A stretch of 64,000 nucleotides of DNA from Streptomyces sp. WMMC500. Its GTDB lineage: Bacteria; Actinomycetota; Actinomycetes; Streptomycetales; Streptomycetaceae. The notes beneath the pieces are model-generated. The model searched no databases, was not told the origin of the DNA, and saw only the letters and a program-made list of their open reading frames with translations. The stretch lies in contig NZ_CP114905.1 of the NCBI RefSeq assembly GCF_027497195.1, positions 5,653,001 through 5,717,000 of the forward strand, given 5' to 3'. The position numbers and the translations under genes were made by a program. Positions 40,942 through 50,431 of the stretch are shown here, piece after piece (the stretch's first letter is position 1; every line of letters starts with the position of its first letter).

Positions 40942-41813
40942 CCGCCACCCTGCCGCCGGTGCCGCAGCCGCCGGACCCGCCGGACCCGGACCCGGACGAG
41001 GCGCCGGAGGCCGCCGCGCACGAGGAGCCGCGCCCGGCCCGGACCGTGCCCGGCGCCGGCGCGCTGCGCGAGACGGGGAAGCTGTTCGCGCTGGCGCTGT
41101 CCGTCGCCCGGCTCACCTTCAAGCGGCCCTTCCAGTTCCGCGAGTTCGTCGAGCAGTTCTGGTTCATCGCCAGCGTGACGATCCTGCCCGCCGCCCTGGT
41201 GTCGATCCCCTTCGGCGCGGTGATCGCCCTCCAGGTCGGCTCGCTCACCCAGCAGTTCGGCGCCCAGTCCTTCACCGGCGGCGCCAGCGTCCTCGCGGTC
41301 ATCCAGCAGGCGTCGCCGCTGATCGTGGCGCTGCTGATCTCCGGCGCCGGCGGCTCGGCGATCTGCGCCGACCTCGGCTCCCGCAAGATCCGCGAGGAGC
41401 TGGACGCGATGGAGGTCATGGGCGTCTCGCCCGTCCAGCGGCTCGTCGTGCCCCGGGTGCTGGCCACCATGGGCGTGGCGGTCCTCCTCAACGGCCTGGT
41501 CTCGGTCGTCGGCACGCTCGGCGGCTACTTCTTCAACGTCATCCTGCAAGGCGGCACCCCCGGCGCGTACCTCGCCAGCTTCTCCGCCCTCGCGCAGCTC
41601 CCCGACCTCTACATCAGCGAGATCAAGGCGCTCATCTTCGGCTTCATCGCCGGCATCGTCGCCGCCTACCGCGGCCTCAACCCGCGCGGCGGCCCGAAGG
41701 GCGTGGGCGACGCGGTCAACCAGTCCGTCGTCATCACCTTCCTGCTGCTGTTCTTCGTCAACACCGTCCTGACGTCGATCTACCTCCAGGTCGTCCCTCC
41801 GAAGGGAGGCTGA
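40938..41813 (+). CDS. YrbE-A permease of the Mce transporter
   Basis: A GTG at 40938 overlaps the mkl stop and begins a 291-residue MlaE-family permease. After a Pro/Asp-rich tail (residues 1-40) comes LTFKRPFQFREFVEQFWFIASV and the conserved core AVIALQVGSLTQQFGAQSFTGG, with five to six membrane segments and the coupling region SRKIREELDAMEVMGVSPVQRL, which contacts the ATPase. It forms the membrane channel with the next gene. The extended N-terminal tail is longer than in E. coli MlaE. Confidence 0.92.
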   Translation: MTATLPPVPQPPDPPDPDPDEAPEAAAHEEPRPARTVPGAGALRETGKLFALALSVARLTFKRPFQFREFVEQFWFIASVTILPAALVSIPFGAVIALQVGSLTQQFGAQSFTGGASVLAVIQQASPLIVALLISGAGGSAICADLGSRKIREELDAMEVMGVSPVQRLVVPRVLATMGVAVLLNGLVSVVGTLGGYFFNVILQGGTPGAYLASFSALAQLPDLYISEIKALIFGFIAGIVAAYRGLNPRGGPKGVGDAVNQSVVITFLLLFFVNTVLTSIYLQVVPPKGG

Positions 41814-41816
41814 GCG

Positions 41817-42701
41817 ATGGCCCTGGCGCAGAAGGACGAGAGCGCACGCGAGGAGTACGGGCCGGCCCCCCGGCGCCCCGGTCCCGGCAGGTTCCTGGAC
41901 CGCGGCCTCTCCTGGCTCGACCAGGCCGGCGACCAGCTCATCTTCTACGTACGCGCGCTGCTGTGGACCCCGCGCGCCGCCCGCCGCTACCTCAAGGAGG
42001 TGCAGCGGCTGCTCGCCGAGGTCGCCTTCGGCAGCGGCGGCCTCGGCGTCATCGGCGGCACGATCGGCGTGATGTTCGCGATGACCCTGTTCACCGGCAC
42101 GGTCGTCGGCCTCCAGGGCTACGCGGCCCTCAACCAGATCGGCACCGCCGCCTTCACCGGCTTCGTCTCCGCGTACTTCAACACCCGCGAGATCGCCCCG
42201 CTCGTCGCCGGACTCGCGCTGTCCGCCACCGTCGGCGCCGGCTTCACCGCCCAGCTCGGCGCGATGCGCATCAACGAGGAGGTCGACGCGCTGGAGGGCA
42301 TGGGGGTGCGCTCCATGCCGTACCTGGTCACCACGCGCATCGTCGCCGGGGTCGTGGCCATCATCCCGCTCTACGGGATCGGGCTGCTCAGCTCCTACCT
42401 CGCCTCCCGCGCCGTGACCGTGTTCTACAACGACCAGGCCGCCGGCACGTACGACCACTACTTCAATCTGTTCCTCTCCCCGACCGACGTGCTCCTGTCG
42501 TTCCTGAAAGTGCTGATCTTCAGCGTGATGGTGATCCTCGCGCACTGCTACTACGGCTTCCGCGCCACCGGCGGCCCCGCCGGCGTGGGCGTCGCCGTGG
42601 GGCGTTCGGTGCGTACCGCGATCGTGCTCATCGCGGTCACCGACTTCTTCCTCAGCCTGGCGATCTGGGGCACCACGACCACGGTGAAGGTGTCCGGATG
42701 A
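41817..42701 (+). CDS. YrbE-B permease of the Mce transporter
   Basis: The 294-residue permease starts at an ATG at 41817, three bases after the previous stop. MlaE-type features are RYLKEVQRLLAEVAFGSGGLGVIGG, TVVGLQGYAALNQIGTAAFTGF and the coupling helix MRINEEVDALEGMGVRSMPYLV. Five membrane segments are visible. It pairs with YrbE-A in a heterodimeric permease, as the two-gene arrangement in actinobacterial mce operons implies. It overlaps mceA by ATGA. Confidence 0.92.
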   Translation: MALAQKDESAREEYGPAPRRPGPGRFLDRGLSWLDQAGDQLIFYVRALLWTPRAARRYLKEVQRLLAEVAFGSGGLGVIGGTIGVMFAMTLFTGTVVGLQGYAALNQIGTAAFTGFVSAYFNTREIAPLVAGLALSATVGAGFTAQLGAMRINEEVDALEGMGVRSMPYLVTTRIVAGVVAIIPLYGIGLLSSYLASRAVTVFYNDQAAGTYDHYFNLFLSPTDVLLSFLKVLIFSVMVILAHCYYGFRATGGPAGVGVAVGRSVRTAIVLIAVTDFFLSLAIWGTTTTVKVSG

Positions 42702-43984
42702 GCGGGAGGCTGGAGACGACGGGACGCAGGGCCGCCGGGCTGGTCTTCCTGCTGGTGATGGCCCTGCTGGTGTGGCTGTCGGTGGCCGTCTACCACAAGG
42801 AGTTCACCGACACCGCCACCGTCACGGTCGAGACCGGCAGCGTCGGCAACGAGATGCACCCCTACGCCGAGGTGAAGATGCGCGGCGTCGTCGTCGGCGA
42901 GGTGCGGGAGATCTCCGCGGAGGACGGCGGGGAGACCGCCCGGCTGACGCTCGCCCTCAAGCCGGGGCAACTGGACCGGATACCCGCCGACGTCTCCGCG
43001 CGGATGCTGCCCACCACGCTCTTCGGCGAGCGGTTCGTCTCCCTCGTCCCGCCCGCGGACGGGGGCACGGCGGGCGAGACGCTGGCGGCGGGCAGCGTCA
43101 TCCCGGAGGACCGCAGCGAGAACGCCGTCGAGCTGGAGCAGGTGCTCGACAACGTGCTGCCGCTGCTCACCGCCGTGAAGCCGGACAAGCTGTCCGCCAC
43201 CCTCACCGCGATGGCCGACGCGCTCGACGGCCGCGGCGAGAAGCTCGGCGACACCCTCGTCGAACTCGACGCGCACCTGGAGAAGCTCAACCCGCACCTG
43301 CCGACGCTCAACCGGGACATCCGCGAGCTGGTCGAGTTCGGCCACCTGTACGCGGACACCGCCCCCGACCTCATCAACGCGCTGCGGGACGCGACCACCA
43401 CCAGCGGCACCATCGCCGACAAGCGCGAGGACCTGGGCGGCCTGTACGGGTCGCTGACGATCGCGTCGCAGGACCTGGACACCTTCCTGGAGCAGAACCA
43501 GGAGAACATCATCCGGCTGTCCGCCGACGGCCGGCCCACGGTGGAGAAGCTCGCCGAGTACGCGCCGTCGTTCCCCTGCACGCTGCGCACCCTCGCCGAC
43601 TTCGTGCCCGTCATGGACAAGGCGCTCGGCAAGGGCACCGACCGGCCCGGCCTGTACGTGGAGGTCGAGGTGCTGCCCCACCGCGGCAAGTACGTGCCCG
43701 GCCGGGACACCCCCCGCTTCGACGCCGGCGGCGGCCCCCGGTGCTACGGCGTCCCGTACACCGGCGCGCCCGCCCGGAGCGGCGACGCCGGTGGCGCACC
43801 GCAGTCCGCGGAGACCCTCGCCACCGGCGACGGCGGCCTCGGGCTGCCCAACTCGCCGGAGGAGAACCAGCTCGTCAACGAACTCCTCGCGGCCGGCACC
43901 GAGAGCCCGCCCGCCGACCTGCCCGACTGGTCCAGCGTGCTGGCCGGACCCGTCTTCCGCGGGACGGAGGTGCGGCTGAAGTGA
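42698..43984 (+). CDS. mceA: MceA substrate-binding protein
   Basis: An ATGA overlap at 42698 starts a 428-residue protein. A signal-anchor (LVFLLVMALLVWLSVAVY, about 15-32) is followed by an MlaD/Mce domain with VTVETGSVGNEMHPYAEVKMRGVVVGEVREI and LLPTTLFGERFVSLVPP. A long helical stretch, about 135-300, has periodic hydrophobics (LSATLTAMADALDGRGEKLGDTL), the coiled tube-like region of Mce proteins. The C-terminus is a Pro/Gly/acidic tail. It is one of six Mce subunits that form a tunnel between membrane and cell wall to carry lipids. Confidence 0.92.
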   Translation: MSGRLETTGRRAAGLVFLLVMALLVWLSVAVYHKEFTDTATVTVETGSVGNEMHPYAEVKMRGVVVGEVREISAEDGGETARLTLALKPGQLDRIPADVSARMLPTTLFGERFVSLVPPADGGTAGETLAAGSVIPEDRSENAVELEQVLDNVLPLLTAVKPDKLSATLTAMADALDGRGEKLGDTLVELDAHLEKLNPHLPTLNRDIRELVEFGHLYADTAPDLINALRDATTTSGTIADKREDLGGLYGSLTIASQDLDTFLEQNQENIIRLSADGRPTVEKLAEYAPSFPCTLRTLADFVPVMDKALGKGTDRPGLYVEVEVLPHRGKYVPGRDTPRFDAGGGPRCYGVPYTGAPARSGDAGGAPQSAETLATGDGGLGLPNSPEENQLVNELLAAGTESPPADLPDWSSVLAGPVFRGTEVRLK

Positions 43985-45012
43985 ACAGAAGAAGCCTCGC
44001 GGGCCCCCTGATCAAGTCCCTCGTCTTCGTCGCGGTCACCGCGCTCGCCACCACCGCGCTCGCCTTCTCCATCGCCAACACCGGCGTCGGCCCCACCGAC
44101 GGCTACAGCGCCCGCTTCACCGACGTGACCGGCCTGGTCGAGGGCGACAGCGTGCGGGTGGCCGGCGTGAAGGTCGGCGAGGTCGAGTCGATCGAGCTGA
44201 GCGGGCGGCGGCACGCGCGGGTGGAGTTCACCGTACGGGAAGGGCGTGAGCTGCCCGCCTCCGTCAACGCCTCCGTCAAGTACCTCAACATGGTCGGCCA
44301 GCGCTACATCGAACTGGAGCAGGGCGAGGGCCCGGTGGGCGAGTCGCTCGCCCCCGGCGGCACGATCCCGCTGGCGCGCACCCGGCCCGCGCTCGACCTC
44401 ACCCAGCTCTTCAACGGCTTCCAGCCGCTCTTCCAGGGGCTGTCGCCGAAGGACACCAACAAGCTGGCGAACGAGATCGTCCAGGTGCTGCAGGGCCAGG
44501 GCGCCACGGTCGACAGCCTCGTGGAGACCGTCGGCTCGCTGACCGCCACGCTGGCCGCGAAGGACCGGGTGATCGGCGAGGTCATCGACAACCTCACCGA
44601 GGTGGTGGAGACCGTCAACACCCGCGAACAGGACTTCAACGACCTGCTGGTCACCCTCCAGGAGCTGGTGTCCGGCTTCGCCGACGACCGCGAACCGCTC
44701 TTCCGCGCCGTCGACGCCATGGGCGAGCTGACGACCAGCACCGCCGGTCTCGTACGCGACGGCCGCGCCCCGCTGAAGGAGGACATCCGCCAGCTCGGCC
44801 GGGTCTCGGACCGGCTGGCGGACAACGCGCCGCTGGTGGCGGACTTCCTGGAACAGACGCCGGTGAAGATGGCCACGCTGGGGCGGCTGTCCTCCTACGG
44901 CTCCTGGTTCAACCTCTACCTCTGCGAGGCGCGGGTGACCGGCGTGAGCACGTACGACGGCAGCGAGCCGCCGACCGGGATCTCCGTGACCCAGCCGAGG
45001 TGCGAGCGATGA
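43981..45012 (+). CDS. mceB: MceB substrate-binding protein
   Basis: A GTG at 43981 overlaps the mceA stop (GTGA). The 343-residue product has a hydrophobic N-terminal anchor (LIKSLVFVAVTALATTALAF). The Mce domain reads VTGLVEGDSVRVAGVKVGEVESIELSGRRHARVEF then NASVKYLNMVGQRYIELEQ. A helical region follows (GLSPKDTNKLANEIVQVLQGQGATVDSL). It ends in SWFNLYLCEARVTG with a Cys near the C-terminus, typical of MceB/C/D. It is part of the hexameric tube. Confidence 0.92.
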   Translation: MNRRSLAGPLIKSLVFVAVTALATTALAFSIANTGVGPTDGYSARFTDVTGLVEGDSVRVAGVKVGEVESIELSGRRHARVEFTVREGRELPASVNASVKYLNMVGQRYIELEQGEGPVGESLAPGGTIPLARTRPALDLTQLFNGFQPLFQGLSPKDTNKLANEIVQVLQGQGATVDSLVETVGSLTATLAAKDRVIGEVIDNLTEVVETVNTREQDFNDLLVTLQELVSGFADDREPLFRAVDAMGELTTSTAGLVRDGRAPLKEDIRQLGRVSDRLADNAPLVADFLEQTPVKMATLGRLSSYGSWFNLYLCEARVTGVSTYDGSEPPTGISVTQPRCER

Positions 45013-46034
45013 GACTCCCGGAGCTGAAGCCCGTACGCGAACGCAGCCCGGTCGCGGTCGCCCTGGTGGGACTGCTGGTCCTGGCCCTCGGCGGCCTCGC
45101 GGCGTACCGCGCCGACGCGCTGCCCGGCGTCGGCGGCGGCACCTCCTACACGGCGCACTTCTCCGAGGCCGCCGGGCTGCGCTCCGGCGACGAGGTGCGG
45201 GTCGCGGGCGTGAAGGTCGGCGAGGTGGACGCCGTCGGGCTCGACGGGCCCAGGGTCGCGGTCGACTTCACGGTGCGCGGCGCCTGGATCGGCGACCGGT
45301 CCACCGCCGCCATCGCCATCGAGACGCTGCTCGGCGAGAAGTACCTGGCCGTGGATCCGCTGGGTGAGGCCCGGCAGGACGCCGACCAGCCCATCCCGGT
45401 CGACCGCACCACGTCCCCGTACGACGTCACGCAGGCGTTCCAGGACCTGTCGTCCACCGTCGGCGAGCTGGACACCGACGCGCTGTCGGAGAGCTTCGAG
45501 GTGCTGTCGGAGACCTTCGAGGACACCCCGCCGGACGTGCGCAAGGCGGCGACCGGCCTGGCCGACCTGTCGCAGACGATCTCCTCGCGGGACGCCGAGC
45601 TGGCCCGGCTGCTGTCCGGCAGCAACCGGATCACCAGGACGCTGAAGAACCAGAACGAGACGTTCGAGACGCTGCTGAAGGACGGCAACACCCTCCTCGC
45701 GGAGGTACGCGGCCGGCGCGACGCGATCCACGCCCTCTTCACCGGCACCCGCGACCTGGCGAAGGAGCTGGACGGGCTGGTGGCGGACAACGAGAAGCAG
45801 CTCGGCCCGACGCTCGACGCCCTCGATCGGATCACCGGCGTCCTCCAGGACAACGAGAAAAACCTCGACAGGGCGCTGGCCACGGCCGGGCCGTACTACC
45901 GGCTGGTCGGCAACACCCTCGGCAACGGCCGGTGGTTCGACAGCTACCTGTGCGGGCTGGTGCCCGGGAACTACGCGCCGGACGTCGTGCCGGACACCGG
46001 GTGCAAGCCGCCCAAGCCGAAGGGGGGCCGATGA
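45009..46034 (+). CDS. mceC: MceC substrate-binding protein
   Basis: An ATGA overlap at 45009 starts a 341-residue Mce protein. The N-terminal anchor is SPVAVALVGLLVLALGGLAAY. The Mce domain reads SEAAGLRSGDEVRVAGVKVGEVDAVGLDG and IAIETLLGEKYLAVDPLG. A long helical part is followed by YYRLVGNTLGNGRWFDSYLCGLVPG, whose last Cys aligns with that of MceB. It is one of six tube subunits. Coding is continuous with the neighbours. Confidence 0.92.
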   Translation: MRLPELKPVRERSPVAVALVGLLVLALGGLAAYRADALPGVGGGTSYTAHFSEAAGLRSGDEVRVAGVKVGEVDAVGLDGPRVAVDFTVRGAWIGDRSTAAIAIETLLGEKYLAVDPLGEARQDADQPIPVDRTTSPYDVTQAFQDLSSTVGELDTDALSESFEVLSETFEDTPPDVRKAATGLADLSQTISSRDAELARLLSGSNRITRTLKNQNETFETLLKDGNTLLAEVRGRRDAIHALFTGTRDLAKELDGLVADNEKQLGPTLDALDRITGVLQDNEKNLDRALATAGPYYRLVGNTLGNGRWFDSYLCGLVPGNYAPDVVPDTGCKPPKPKGGR

Positions 46035-47206
46035 TGCCACGGCCGGGAACGGGAGCGGTCCGGCGGATCCGCGCGGCGGCCGGCCGGCTGCGGGGCCGCA
46101 GGCCGGTCGCGCTGCTGGTGGCGGCGGCCGTGCTGGTGGCCGTGGGCACCTGGGGCGTACGAGCGCTCACGGGCCCCGAAGGCAAGGCGGTCACCGCGTA
46201 CTTCGACTCCGGCGTCGGCCTCTACGGCGGCTCGGACCTGAAGATCCTGGGCGTCACGGTCGGCAGCGTGGACTCCGTCGAGCCGGAAGGCGACCGGGTA
46301 CGGGTCGAGCTGACCCTCGACCACGACGTCCGGGCGCCCGCGGACGCGCAGGCGGCGGTCATCGCGCCGAGCGTGGTCTCCGGCCGCTACGTGCAGCTCA
46401 GCCCCGCCTACTCCGGCGGGCCCGAACTCGCGGACGGCGACGAGATCCCCGTCGAACGCACCGCGACCCCGGTGGAGATCGACGAGCTGTACGCCTCCCT
46501 CACCGACCTCAGCGACGCCCTCGGCCCCGACGGCGCCAACGCGGAAGGCGAGCTGAGGGAGCTGCTCGCCACCGGCGCCCGCAACCTGGAGGGCAACGGC
46601 AAGGAGATCGGCGACAGCATCGACCGGTTCGGCGACGCCACCCAGACGCTCTCCGGCCGCAGCGGCGACCTCTTCGGCACCATCGAGAACCTGCAGTCCT
46701 TCACCACCATGCTCAAGCGGAACGACCGGCAGGTGCGCGACGCCGAGCGGCAACTCGCCGACGTCGGCACCTTCCTCGCCGAGGACAAGGACGAACTGGC
46801 CGCCGCGCTGAAGGAACTGGGCAAGGCGCTCGGCCGGGTGCAGGGCTTCATCGAGGACAACCGCGGCCGGATCAGGACCAACGTCGGCAAGCTCGCGTCG
46901 CTGACCCGCACGCTGGTCGACAACCGGGCCTCGCTCGCCGAGGCGCTGGACACCGCGCCGCTGGCCACCGACAACCTGCTGAACGCCTACAACCCCGGCA
47001 AGCGCACCATCGACGGCCGGGGCAACCTCAACGAGCTGAGCATGGGCGGCACCCCGGACGCCGAGGCCGCGGACGCCGGCGGCGCCGCCGCCAGCCGCGA
47101 GGGACTCGTGCCGGCGCCCGCGGAGCGGCGCGCGGAACTGCCCGGGCTGCCGCTGCCCGCGGTCGGCGACGTCTACGGCACGCCGGAGCGGGGAGGCGGC
47201 CGATGA
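46031..47206 (+). CDS. mceD: MceD substrate-binding protein
   Basis: An ATG at 46031 (the second ATG follows directly) starts a 391-residue protein with ATGA overlap. The anchor is PVALLVAAAVLVAVGTWGV. The Mce domain contains FDSGVGLYGGSDLKILGVTVGSVDSVEP and PSVVSGRYVQLSP. A helical region with NGKEIGDSIDRFGDATQTL runs to about residue 310, then a Pro/Ala/Gly tail. It lacks the terminal Cys seen in MceB and MceC. It is a tube subunit in the Mce complex. Confidence 0.92.
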   Translation: MMPRPGTGAVRRIRAAAGRLRGRRPVALLVAAAVLVAVGTWGVRALTGPEGKAVTAYFDSGVGLYGGSDLKILGVTVGSVDSVEPEGDRVRVELTLDHDVRAPADAQAAVIAPSVVSGRYVQLSPAYSGGPELADGDEIPVERTATPVEIDELYASLTDLSDALGPDGANAEGELRELLATGARNLEGNGKEIGDSIDRFGDATQTLSGRSGDLFGTIENLQSFTTMLKRNDRQVRDAERQLADVGTFLAEDKDELAAALKELGKALGRVQGFIEDNRGRIRTNVGKLASLTRTLVDNRASLAEALDTAPLATDNLLNAYNPGKRTIDGRGNLNELSMGGTPDAEAADAGGAAASREGLVPAPAERRAELPGLPLPAVGDVYGTPERGGGR

Positions 47207-48630
47207 GACGGCACCTCAAGGCGGTCGCCGGGATCGTGGCCGCCGCGCTCCTCCTCGCCTCCCCGCTGGTGGTCATGGAGGTCTACGAGTCCGCCGACGT
47301 CGAGTTCACCGGCATCCAGGACCTGCCGCTGCCCGGCGGCGCCGACCTCGGCAGCCGTCCGTACGAGGTCACCGCCGAGTTCGAGGACGTGCTGAGCCTC
47401 GTGCCGCAGTCCTCGGTACGGGTCAACGACGTGGCCGTCGGCAGGGTCACCGACATCGAGGTCGCCGACGACGGGTGGACCGCCCTGGTCACCATGAAGG
47501 TCAACGGCGACGTGCGGCTGCCGGCCGGCGCGTACGCCCGCATCGAACAGTCGAGCCTGCTGGGCGAGAAGTACGTCCAGTTGCTCGCCCCGCCCCGCAA
47601 GGAGCGGGTCGACGCGCAGCAGGCGGGCACCCTCGGCACCGCCCCCGGGGACGTGACCACGGCCATACTCCCCGACCCCGACGCGAAGCAGCGGCCCGAC
47701 ATCCCGCTGGCGCGCACCAACCGCAACCCGGAGGTCGAGGAGGTCTTCGGCGCCCTGTCGATGCTCCTCAACGGCGGCGGCATCGAGCAGTTGCGCACCA
47801 TCAGCCGCGAGCTGAACGACGCACTCGACGGCAACGAGCCGCAGGTCCGCTCCATGCTCAAGCGCGTCGACACCCTCGTGACGAGCCTCGACACCAACAA
47901 GGACGACATCACCGACGCGCTCGACAGCGTCAACCGGCTCTCCGCCACCCTCGCCACCCGCAAGACCGGGATCGGCGTCGTGCTCGAAGACCTCAGCCCC
48001 GGCATGAAGGTCCTGGAGGAGCAGCGCGGCGCGCTGGTCACCATGCTGCGCTCGCTGGACCGGCTCTCCGACGTCGCGGTGGAGACCATCGACGCGAGCA
48101 AAGAGGACATGATCGCCGACCTCAGGGCCCTCGGCCCCGTGCTGAAGAACCTCTCCGACGCCGGGCAGGCCCTGCCGGAGTCGCTGGAGGTGCTGTTCAC
48201 GTACCCCTTCACCGACGAGGTGCTGCGCGGCGTCAGGGGCGACTACCTCAACATCTACCTCGCGGTGACCGCACCGCGCGGTACGGAGGTCATCCCGCCG
48301 CTGACCGAGGACCCCATGCCCCACTCCGGCGACCCGGAGGGCGCCGCCGCCCCCGGCACCGCGCTGTCCCTGCCGCTGCCGCTGCCGTCCGTGGCGCCCA
48401 CGGCGCCCGCCGGCGAGCCGCCGTCGTCACCCGGGGCGGGCGACCCGGCGCCGGGCGGCACCGGATCCGCGTCGCCCGGCGGGGACGGCCCGTCGGGCGG
48501 CGACGGGGACGGGGACGGGGACGGCGACGGCACGCCGTCCGGGTCGCCGTCCGGCAGCCCGGCCGGCACGGCGCCGCCGGAGTCGCCCGCGGCGTCCGGC
48601 AGCGAGGAGCCCGGGGGTGAGAGCCGGTGA
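47203..48630 (+). CDS. mceE: MceE-position substrate-binding protein, without lipobox
   Basis: An ATGA overlap at 47203 starts a 475-residue protein. The N-terminal hydrophobic segment AVAGIVAAALLLASPLVVMEV lacks the L-x-x-C lipobox found in mycobacterial MceE/LprK lipoproteins, so this copy is probably membrane-anchored rather than acylated. The Mce domain has VPQSSVRVNDVAVGRVTDIEVADDG and IEQSSLLGEKYVQLLAP. A helical region extends to about residue 345, followed by an unusually long Pro/Gly/Ser/Asp tail with GDGDGDGDG near residue 440. The tail is the main difference from relatives. Confidence 0.9.
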   Translation: MRRHLKAVAGIVAAALLLASPLVVMEVYESADVEFTGIQDLPLPGGADLGSRPYEVTAEFEDVLSLVPQSSVRVNDVAVGRVTDIEVADDGWTALVTMKVNGDVRLPAGAYARIEQSSLLGEKYVQLLAPPRKERVDAQQAGTLGTAPGDVTTAILPDPDAKQRPDIPLARTNRNPEVEEVFGALSMLLNGGGIEQLRTISRELNDALDGNEPQVRSMLKRVDTLVTSLDTNKDDITDALDSVNRLSATLATRKTGIGVVLEDLSPGMKVLEEQRGALVTMLRSLDRLSDVAVETIDASKEDMIADLRALGPVLKNLSDAGQALPESLEVLFTYPFTDEVLRGVRGDYLNIYLAVTAPRGTEVIPPLTEDPMPHSGDPEGAAAPGTALSLPLPLPSVAPTAPAGEPPSSPGAGDPAPGGTGSASPGGDGPSGGDGDGDGDGDGTPSGSPSGSPAGTAPPESPAASGSEEPGGESR

Positions 48631-49892
48631 TCACCAGGTCCGTCATCGTCAAGAACGCCGTGTTCGCCGTCGTCGCGGTGCTCGTCATGGGGTACGTCGG
48701 CGTGCGCTACGCCGACCTCGGACGCTACGCCGGCATGCGCGACTACTACACGGTGCGCGTCGAACTCGCCGAGACCGGCGGGCTGTTCACCCACGCGGAG
48801 GTCACCTACCGCGGCGTGTCGGTCGGGCGCGTCGGGCCGATCGAGCTGACCGCCACGGGCGTCGAGGCCGAGCTGCAGATCCGCGACTCGGCCCCGCCGA
48901 TCCCCGCCGACCTGTCGGCCGAGGTCGCCAACTACTCCGCGGTCGGCGAGCAGTACATCGACCTCAGGCCCGCCGGCGACTCCGGCCCGTACCTGACGGA
49001 CGGCGCCGTCGTCGGCCGCCAGCACACCGCGACGCCCGCTCCCGTCACCAACCTCCTCACCAGCGTCGACTCCTTCGCCACCTCCGTCGACACCGGCGAG
49101 CTGCGCACCGTCGTGGACGAACTCGGCGACGCCTTCGCCGGCCAGGGCGAGAACCTGCAGCGGCTCCTCGACACCGGCAGCGAGTTCGTCCGCGCCGCCG
49201 ACGCCGCGCTGCCGTACAGCACCCGGCTCATGATCGACGGCGAGACGGTGCTGCGCACGCAGAACGAGTCCGGCGAGGCGCTGAAGGAGTTCGCGGCGGG
49301 CGCCGAGGAGCTGACCGCGCAACTGGAGCGCTCCGACGGCGACCTGCGCCGCGTCATCGAGGCGGGACCGGGCGCCGCGGGCCAGGTCACCGGGCTGCTG
49401 CGGGACCTCGACCCGAGCCTGAGCGTGCTGCTGGCGAACCTGCTGACCACCTCGGAGATCGCCGTCACCCGGCAGGACGGCCTGGAGCAACTGCTCGTCC
49501 AGTTGCCGCAGGTGGCCGCCGCCGGCTCCACCGCCATCACCTCCGACGGGGCGCGCTTCGGCCTGGCGCTGAGCTTCTTCGACCCGCTGCCCTGCACGCA
49601 GGGGTACGGCGCCACGCCGTACCGCAACGGTCTGACCACCGCTCCCGCCGGGTTCAACACCGCCGCCCGCTGCACCGCCCCCGCGACCAGTGGCACGGGC
49701 GTCCGCGGCTCCGCGCACTCCCCGGGCGGCGGCGGTGTGCCGAAGCCCGCCGAGCCCGGCTCCGGCCTCGCGGACGACCGGCCGGGCACCGGCGCCGCGC
49801 GGGGCGCGCTGCCCGGCGCGCTCGGGCTGCCCTCGGTCGGGGACGGGCCCACCGACATGGCCGGGCTGCTCGGCCTTGAGGAGGCGCGATGA
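48627..49892 (+). CDS. mceF: MceF substrate-binding protein
   Basis: A GTG at 48627 overlaps mceE (GTGA). The 421-residue protein has an N-terminal anchor (NAVFAVVAVLVMGYVGV). Its Mce domain reads AETGGLFTHAEVTYRGVSVGRVGPIELT and ANYSAVGEQYIDLRPAG. A helical domain runs to about residue 300. A C-terminal Cys-containing region follows (FDPLPCTQGYGATPYRN, ARCTAPA), and then a Gly/Pro tail. It is the last of the six Mce subunits; the next gene begins in its stop. Confidence 0.92.
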   Translation: MITRSVIVKNAVFAVVAVLVMGYVGVRYADLGRYAGMRDYYTVRVELAETGGLFTHAEVTYRGVSVGRVGPIELTATGVEAELQIRDSAPPIPADLSAEVANYSAVGEQYIDLRPAGDSGPYLTDGAVVGRQHTATPAPVTNLLTSVDSFATSVDTGELRTVVDELGDAFAGQGENLQRLLDTGSEFVRAADAALPYSTRLMIDGETVLRTQNESGEALKEFAAGAEELTAQLERSDGDLRRVIEAGPGAAGQVTGLLRDLDPSLSVLLANLLTTSEIAVTRQDGLEQLLVQLPQVAAAGSTAITSDGARFGLALSFFDPLPCTQGYGATPYRNGLTTAPAGFNTAARCTAPATSGTGVRGSAHSPGGGGVPKPAEPGSGLADDRPGTGAARGALPGALGLPSVGDGPTDMAGLLGLEEAR

Positions 49893-50431
49893 GCACCGGA
49901 CCGCCGTACCTCCGTACGGCCGCGCAGCGGCGGGCACTGGCCGTCGCGCTGGTGGCCGCGCTGGTCCTCGCGTTCGCCGGCTTCGCCGCCTGGCGCTACG
50001 CCGCCGCCGCGAGCCGCGACGACCTGGACTTCGGCCGCGAGCGCGACCGCGTGCTCGCCGCGAGCCAGGCGCACGTCGGGACGCTCAACAGCATCGACCG
50101 CGCCGACCCCGACGCGGGCCTGGCGCGCTGGCTGGACGCCACCACCGGTCCCCTCCACGACGACCTGCGACGGTCGCGGGCCGCGAGCGCCGACGCCTTC
50201 GCGCGCGCCGGCGTCACCGTCCGCGCGACGGTGACGGAGGCCGCCGTCACCGAGCTGGACACGCGGGCGGGCACCGCGAAGGCGCTGGCCACGCTGCGGG
50301 TGGAGACGAGCGGCGGGGCGGACGGGGCGCGTACGGACCGCAAGCGGTTCGAGGCGGGCCTGGAACGGACCGCGGACGGCTGGAAGATCGCGTCGCTCAC
50401 GGCGATCACCGTGGAGGGGAGCGGGACATGA
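49889..50431 (+). CDS. Mce-associated membrane protein 1
   Basis: An ATGA overlap at 49889 starts a 180-residue protein with an N-terminal membrane segment (RALAVALVAALVLAFAGFAAW, about 15-35). An extracytoplasmic NTF2-like domain follows (RDRVLAASQAHVGTLNSIDRADPDAGLARWLDATTG and a beta-rich end). This is the layout of Mas proteins downstream of mce operons, thought to stabilise the complex. The NTF2-like fold is inferred from the pattern of helices then strands. It overlaps the next gene by four bases. Confidence 0.85.
   Translation: MSTGPPYLRTAAQRRALAVALVAALVLAFAGFAAWRYAAAASRDDLDFGRERDRVLAASQAHVGTLNSIDRADPDAGLARWLDATTGPLHDDLRRSRAASADAFARAGVTVRATVTEAAVTELDTRAGTAKALATLRVETSGGADGARTDRKRFEAGLERTADGWKIASLTAITVEGSGT

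Noticed and set aside
39693..41813. A 706-codon plus-strand frame starting in the mce leader
   Set aside because: Its last part is the permease in its proper frame; the upstream part overlaps mkl in another frame and is a shadow.
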